Of a stretch of 35,379 nt of DNA, positions 32,670 through 35,379 are shown in pieces. Location: NCBI GenBank assembly GCA_022616475.1, contig JAKEEP010000254.1, positions 1 through 35,379 of the forward strand. The letters run 5' to 3'. Source of the DNA: Phycisphaerales bacterium (lineage in GTDB: Bacteria; Planctomycetota; Phycisphaerae; Phycisphaerales; SM1A02). The notes under the pieces were generated by a model. The model worked only from the letters and a program-made list of their open reading frames with translations, was not told the origin of the DNA and did not search any database. The translations under genes were made by a program, and so were the position numbers. How positions within the stretch are numbered: the stretch's first letter is position 1; every line of letters starts with the position of its first letter.

Positions 32670-33197
32670 TTAGCGGGCGGGCCCGCCCGCCGTTGGTGTT
32701 TCATTAGATGGCGGCGCTCCCGCATCACCCTCGCGCACCAACCTCGCAACCTGCTCATCAAACGCCCTTCCGCACTCCGGACAATGCGTGCGATCGCTCG
32801 GCAATCCGCGCAGGTCATACCCGCACCTGATGCACACAGGCACACCGCATTCCAGCAACTGGCGGCGCAGCGCCTTGGGCATGTCACGTCGGATCGCCAG
32901 AAACACGATGACGGTGTATCCGGTCAGCGCCATGCCCCACATGATGCGCTCGTTCCACTTCCCCATCGGCGGCAGGAGGTGAGCGGCGATCAGCATCGAA
33001 ACCACCAGCGGTACGACTAGGAAAATTGCGACCGCCAGCAGAAACTGGAACACTCCCTTGATCGAGCGCGGCGTCATGCCGCGCTCAACGAATTCAATCG
33101 CCTTCCGGCGACTTTCCTCGTCGGGAAACATCTCCCACTCTGGCAGCCCCTTGGTGTACGGCCGCCGGGCTATCGCGTTGAATCGCTCAGCTTTCAC
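32670..33197 (-). CDS. Small membrane protein with a C-terminal zinc ribbon
   Basis: Taken from GTG 33197, the product has 175 residues. An ATG at 33230 would add 11, but it leaves almost no spacing to its AGAGGA and lies upstream of a TACACT hexamer. Two membrane helices are visible (GVFQFLLAVAIFLVVPLVVS and IMWGMALTGYTVIVFLAI). A treble-clef-like zinc ribbon follows, CIRCGYDLRGLPSDRTHCPECG, whose four cysteines would bind one zinc. This 'CGYDLRGL' ribbon with adjacent membrane helices is a recurring feature of planctomycete proteins of unknown function. It sits between the E2 and E3 genes, but nothing in its sequence ties it to the dehydrogenase complex. Confidence 0.75.
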   Translation of the reverse strand: MKAERFNAIARRPYTKGLPEWEMFPDEESRRKAIEFVERGMTPRSIKGVFQFLLAVAIFLVVPLVVSMLIAAHLLPPMGKWNERIMWGMALTGYTVIVFLAIRRDMPKALRRQLLECGVPVCIRCGYDLRGLPSDRTHCPECGRAFDEQVARLVREGDAGAPPSNETPTAGGPAR

Positions 33198-33204
33198 ACA
33201 ATTC

Positions 33205-33210
33205 AGTGTA
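33205..33210 (-). promoter_or_regulatory. Candidate -10 element (TACACT) for the zinc-ribbon gene
   Basis: TACACT on the minus strand is followed by seven bases and the GTG at 33197, again a leaderless geometry. If it is the real promoter, it excludes the ATG at 33230 as start on that transcript. Confidence 0.3.
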
Positions 33211-33246
33211 GCGGGGCCGCTTGAGCCCATTCCTCTGTTTGTGCGA

Positions 33247-34773
33247 TCAAAGCAGGAGGCGCGCTGGGTTCTGCAAATCGCCGATCACCTGCTGCATGAA
33301 CTGCACTTCCTGGCCGCCATCAAGGACGCGATGGTCGATTGAATGACTCAGCGGCATGATCAAGCGCGGCGCCAGGCCGCGTTGATGCGAGTAGGGCGAG
33401 GGCGGCAGGTGGGGGTATTCCGGGGGATCGCCTTCGATCACCCATGGTCTCCAGCGCGTGCGCCCGACGGCTAGTACAGCGACCTGCGGCGGCGTGATGA
33501 TGGGCGTCGAATATCGGCTGCCCCCCATCGCGCCAGCGTTCGAGATCGTGTAAGTTCCGCCACGCGTGTCGTTCACCGCGAAGGTGGCGGTGCGGGCCTT
33601 TTCACCGATCACCGCCAGCGCATCGCTGATCTGAGGAATGCTCATCTGATCGGCATCGCGAATGACCATCGGCACCAGGCCGCGCTCAGTGTGCACACCA
33701 ATGGCGATGTTGAAGTATCGCTTGTAGGTGATCTCATTCTTCTCAATATCGATGGCAGCGTTGAAGTCCGGAAAGCGCTGCAGCGCGCGAGCAACAGCTC
33801 GAACGACGAATGCCAGCAGCGTGATCTTCCGATCCGAGCCCTCTGGTGGAGCATAGCCCTGGCGCAGCTTGTCCAGCTCGGTGACGTCGGCATCATCGAA
33901 ATCGGTCGCGTGCGGAATGGTCGACCACGATTGCGACATGACCGTCGCAATGGTCTTCCGCGCCTGGGTCAGCGGCGCGCGCTTGATCGAGCCATATTGA
34001 TCGCTGGCGTCGGCGCCTTGCGGCTCGACAATGACCGATTCGGGCACCGCCGGATACGCAACGCGGGCAGCCACGACGCGCGGCGCAGCCGCCAAACTCC
34101 CTCTCCCTTTGGGAGAGGGCTGGGGTGAGGGCAGGCGCGCAGGGGGTGCTCCGTATTCCGGTGTGCTCATCGCGCTTCCGGCCCTCACCCCTAACCCCTC
34201 TCCCAGAGGGAGAGGGGGATTGCCGGAACTCGCCGCCATCTCCACATCCACGCGCTCGATGCGCCCTCCAGGACCGCTTCCGTTTACCGTTTCAATATCA
34301 ACGCCCAACTCACGCGCTAACTTCCGCACCGCAGGCGAAGCGGGCTTGCGGCCGACCTGATGTTTCCCCGCAATCGGCGACGAAGTCGCCGTTGAACTCC
34401 CTCTCCCTCTGGGAGAGGGTTGGGGTGAGGGCACGCGCGGAGCAGGCGTACCAAGTCGCTGATGATCGGTGGGGCTGCCGGCCCTCACCCCTGACCCCTC
34501 TCCCAGAGGGAGAGGGGAAATCGGTTCCGCGCCTGCTGCACCAAAGCTCACCATCACATCGCCAACGTGCACCATCTGGCCATCGCGCACGTGCACAGTC
34601 TCCACTACGCCGGCGAACGGCGAAGGAATCACCACCGCCGCCTTGTCTGTCTCGACCTCCATCAGCGGCTGATCCTCGCGCACCTGATCGCCCACGGCGA
34701 CCATCACGCGCACGATCTGCCCTTCATGCACGCCTTCACCAAGATCGGGGAGTTTGAAGTCTTTGGTTCCCAT
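33247..34773 (-). CDS. Dihydrolipoamide acyltransferase (E2) of a 2-oxo acid dehydrogenase complex
   Basis: Encodes 508 residues from ATG 34773. An N-terminal lipoyl domain (1-78) carries the lipoylated Lys44 in VETDKAAVV. The peripheral-subunit-binding domain is at about 141-178 (ASPAVRKLARELGVDI, GSGPGGRI). The catalytic domain (about 250-508) ends with the HxxxDG site as IDHRVLDGG, His481 and Asp485, so the enzyme looks active. The two linkers, residues about 86-127 and 186-227, are translations of palindromic repeat elements (LPLGEG..GVRA ... PSPQPSP.GRG). Acetyl, branched-chain or 2-oxoglutarate specificity cannot be fixed; the E1 genes are not in the window. It starts 3 bases after the HepT stop codon without its own Shine-Dalgarno, so translation may be coupled. 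E3 is encoded downstream. Confidence 0.93.
   Translation of the reverse strand: MGTKDFKLPDLGEGVHEGQIVRVMVAVGDQVREDQPLMEVETDKAAVVIPSPFAGVVETVHVRDGQMVHVGDVMVSFGAAGAEPISPLPLGEGSGVRAGSPTDHQRLGTPAPRVPSPQPSPRGRGSSTATSSPIAGKHQVGRKPASPAVRKLARELGVDIETVNGSGPGGRIERVDVEMAASSGNPPLPLGEGLGVRAGSAMSTPEYGAPPARLPSPQPSPKGRGSLAAAPRVVAARVAYPAVPESVIVEPQGADASDQYGSIKRAPLTQARKTIATVMSQSWSTIPHATDFDDADVTELDKLRQGYAPPEGSDRKITLLAFVVRAVARALQRFPDFNAAIDIEKNEITYKRYFNIAIGVHTERGLVPMVIRDADQMSIPQISDALAVIGEKARTATFAVNDTRGGTYTISNAGAMGGSRYSTPIITPPQVAVLAVGRTRWRPWVIEGDPPEYPHLPPSPYSHQRGLAPRLIMPLSHSIDHRVLDGGQEVQFMQQVIGDLQNPARLLL
34095..34217. repeat. REP-like palindromic element inside E2, second linker
   Basis: Two arms face each other: CTCCCTCTCCCTTTGGGAGA...GGGGTGAGGGC on the left and GCCCTCACCCC...CTCTCCCAGAGGGAGAGGGG on the right (34181-34217), around a 50-base centre. 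Each arm is itself a palindrome. The reading frame passes through and yields the linker after the subunit-binding domain. It lies exactly 300 bases from the second copy. Confidence 0.85.
34395..34518. repeat. REP-like palindromic element inside E2, first linker
   Basis: Same design as the copy at 34095-34217: nearly identical arms, with a 50-base centre of equal length but clearly different sequence. In the protein it gives the linker between the lipoyl domain and the subunit-binding domain. The frame is kept because the element length and position suit codon triplets. Confidence 0.85.
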
Positions 34774-34776
34774 GAA

Positions 34777-35112
34777 CTACTCGCGCGGCGCCAGACGCTT
34801 CAGATAGTTTACAACGGGCGGAAGTTCGAACGTCACTGCATCCCACACGACCTTGAGATCGATCTTGTCGTACGCGTGAATCAAGCGATCGCGCATGCCC
34901 GCGATTCTCGACCACGGTATTGAGTTGTGTGCAGTGCGGAACTCGCTGGAGAGCCGTTTGGCGGCCTCGCCCAATACTGCGATCTGATACACAACCGCCG
35001 ACTGCTTCTCGTAATTGGAACAAAACTCGTCAAAGCTGACGCCTTTGAGAAACTCGCCGATCGAATCCGCGGCCAGCAGCATGTCGAGCACCGCATCCGC
35101 GTCACGCTGCAT
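34777..35112 (-). CDS. hepT: HepT-like HEPN toxin (DUF86)
   Basis: From ATG 35112 (GAGG about 8 bases upstream) the protein has 111 residues; an upstream TTG at 35133 lies inside the partner gene and is less likely. It is an all-helical HEPN-domain protein. The active motif R-x4-H-x-Y is present as RDRLIHAY, and the flanking sequence (YQIAVLGEAAKRLS, GMRDRLIHAYDKID) is typical of DUF86. HepT toxins are RNases or are otherwise harmful until the tyrosine of this motif is adenylylated by MntA. The start overlaps the upstream mntA stop by 11 bases. Its TAG stop is 3 bases before the E2 start. Confidence 0.92.
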   Translation of the reverse strand: MQRDADAVLDMLLAADSIGEFLKGVSFDEFCSNYEKQSAVVYQIAVLGEAAKRLSSEFRTAHNSIPWSRIAGMRDRLIHAYDKIDLKVVWDAVTFELPPVVNYLKRLAPRE

Positions 35113-35379
35113 AGAGCAGCCTCGCGGATTCAAGAATCTCGCGCCGCCGAATCCAGTTGCGACTGCTCTCGATGCCGGCGCGCGTCATCAGATCGACCGG
35201 CCGCCCCAGCATTTCCTCCAATTCCTCCTCGGCGGCAATGAGATCGAGTAGTCCGTGCCTGGACTCCGGCGCGAAGGTGATCAGAAAGTCCAGATCGCTT
35301 TTGGGGCCGAAATCATCGCGCAACGCCGAGCCGAAAACTTCCAGGCGCACAATGTCCCACTTGCGGCAGAACTCCGCCA
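35102..35379 (-). CDS. mntA: MntA-like minimal nucleotidyltransferase antitoxin, 5' end beyond the window
   Basis: Partial gene: the frame reads through the window edge, and the visible N-terminal residues (AEFCRKWDIVRLEVFGSALR) belong to the family, so more codons lie outside. The nucleotidyltransferase motif GS-x10-D-x-D is complete: G-S, then ALRDDFGPKS, then D-L-D. Such proteins transfer AMP to the tyrosine of HepT and so neutralise the toxin. The C-terminal part (GRPVDLMTRAGIESSRNWI) is complete. The gene overlaps hepT by 11 bases, the usual arrangement in these operons. Confidence 0.9.
   Translation of the reverse strand, partial: AEFCRKWDIVRLEVFGSALRDDFGPKSDLDFLITFAPESRHGLLDLIAAEEELEEMLGRPVDLMTRAGIESSRNWIRRREILESARLLYAA

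Noticed and set aside
34095-34518. The two E2 repeats as a CRISPR array
   Set aside because: Only two units, each an inverted repeat of over 120 bases within a coding frame, with no cas genes.

Overview
The window looks like chromosome of a high-GC bacterium of the Planctomycetota, most likely a Phycisphaerae-type lineage. The pointers are secreted proteins ending in paired dockerin-like units (GxVNVxDLLxVIxxWGxC), a Cys-rich 'CC..GTPGC..CC..VCA.D.FCC' module ahead of a subtilase, a 'CxxCGYDLRGLP..CPECG' zinc-ribbon membrane protein, and an ECF sigma factor overlapping a Ser/Thr kinase with a long helical C-terminus. This placement is inference from protein style; there is no rRNA or marker gene here.

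Layout. 50-1573: trigger factor with a basic tail. 1675-3470: a complete PvuII-type restriction-modification unit (divergent m4C methyltransferase, controller protein overlapping the endonuclease) of visibly lower GC than its neighbours, hence probably acquired. 3495-7025 (minus): type III glutamine synthetase, TrpA with a damaged or non-canonical start beside a GGATTTT-type inverted repeat, and a small MazG-like pyrophosphohydrolase. 7056-12832 (minus): three tandem paralogous secreted proteins and a secreted subtilisin-like protease, all with C-terminal dockerin-like pairs; the protease and the first paralog share a duplicated upstream region, and the protease has a clear intrinsic terminator. 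13161-17160 (minus): ECF sigma factor and receptor-like Ser/Thr kinase, overlapping by 11 bases. 17559-19271 (minus): CPA2 cation/proton antiporter fused to a PTS EIIA domain. 19313-26431 (plus): a large secreted protein resembling polysaccharide lyases, a class III aminotransferase, a cloverleaf-shaped palindromic repeat, and an MMPL/RND exporter. 26552-28980 (plus): PaaN-type aldehyde dehydrogenase and PaaY-type hexapeptide thioesterase. 28977-31163 (minus): a membrane-plus-TPR protein split by one in-frame TAG. 31212-34773 (minus): dihydrolipoamide dehydrogenase, a zinc-ribbon membrane protein, and a dihydrolipoamide acyltransferase (E2) whose two linkers are made of in-frame palindromic repeats. 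34777-35379 (minus): a HepT/MntA toxin-antitoxin pair running off the edge, its last stop codon 3 bases from the E2 start.

What stands out: the PvuII-type island; mobile palindromic repeats of three designs that sit in an intergenic gap, beside a start codon, and inside a coding sequence as translated linkers; the TAG-split TPR gene; and the coupling of a toxin-antitoxin pair to E2. Several genes carry a TAnnnT hexamer 6-7 bases before the start codon, which would give leaderless transcripts. No tRNA, rRNA, CRISPR array or transposase gene was seen.
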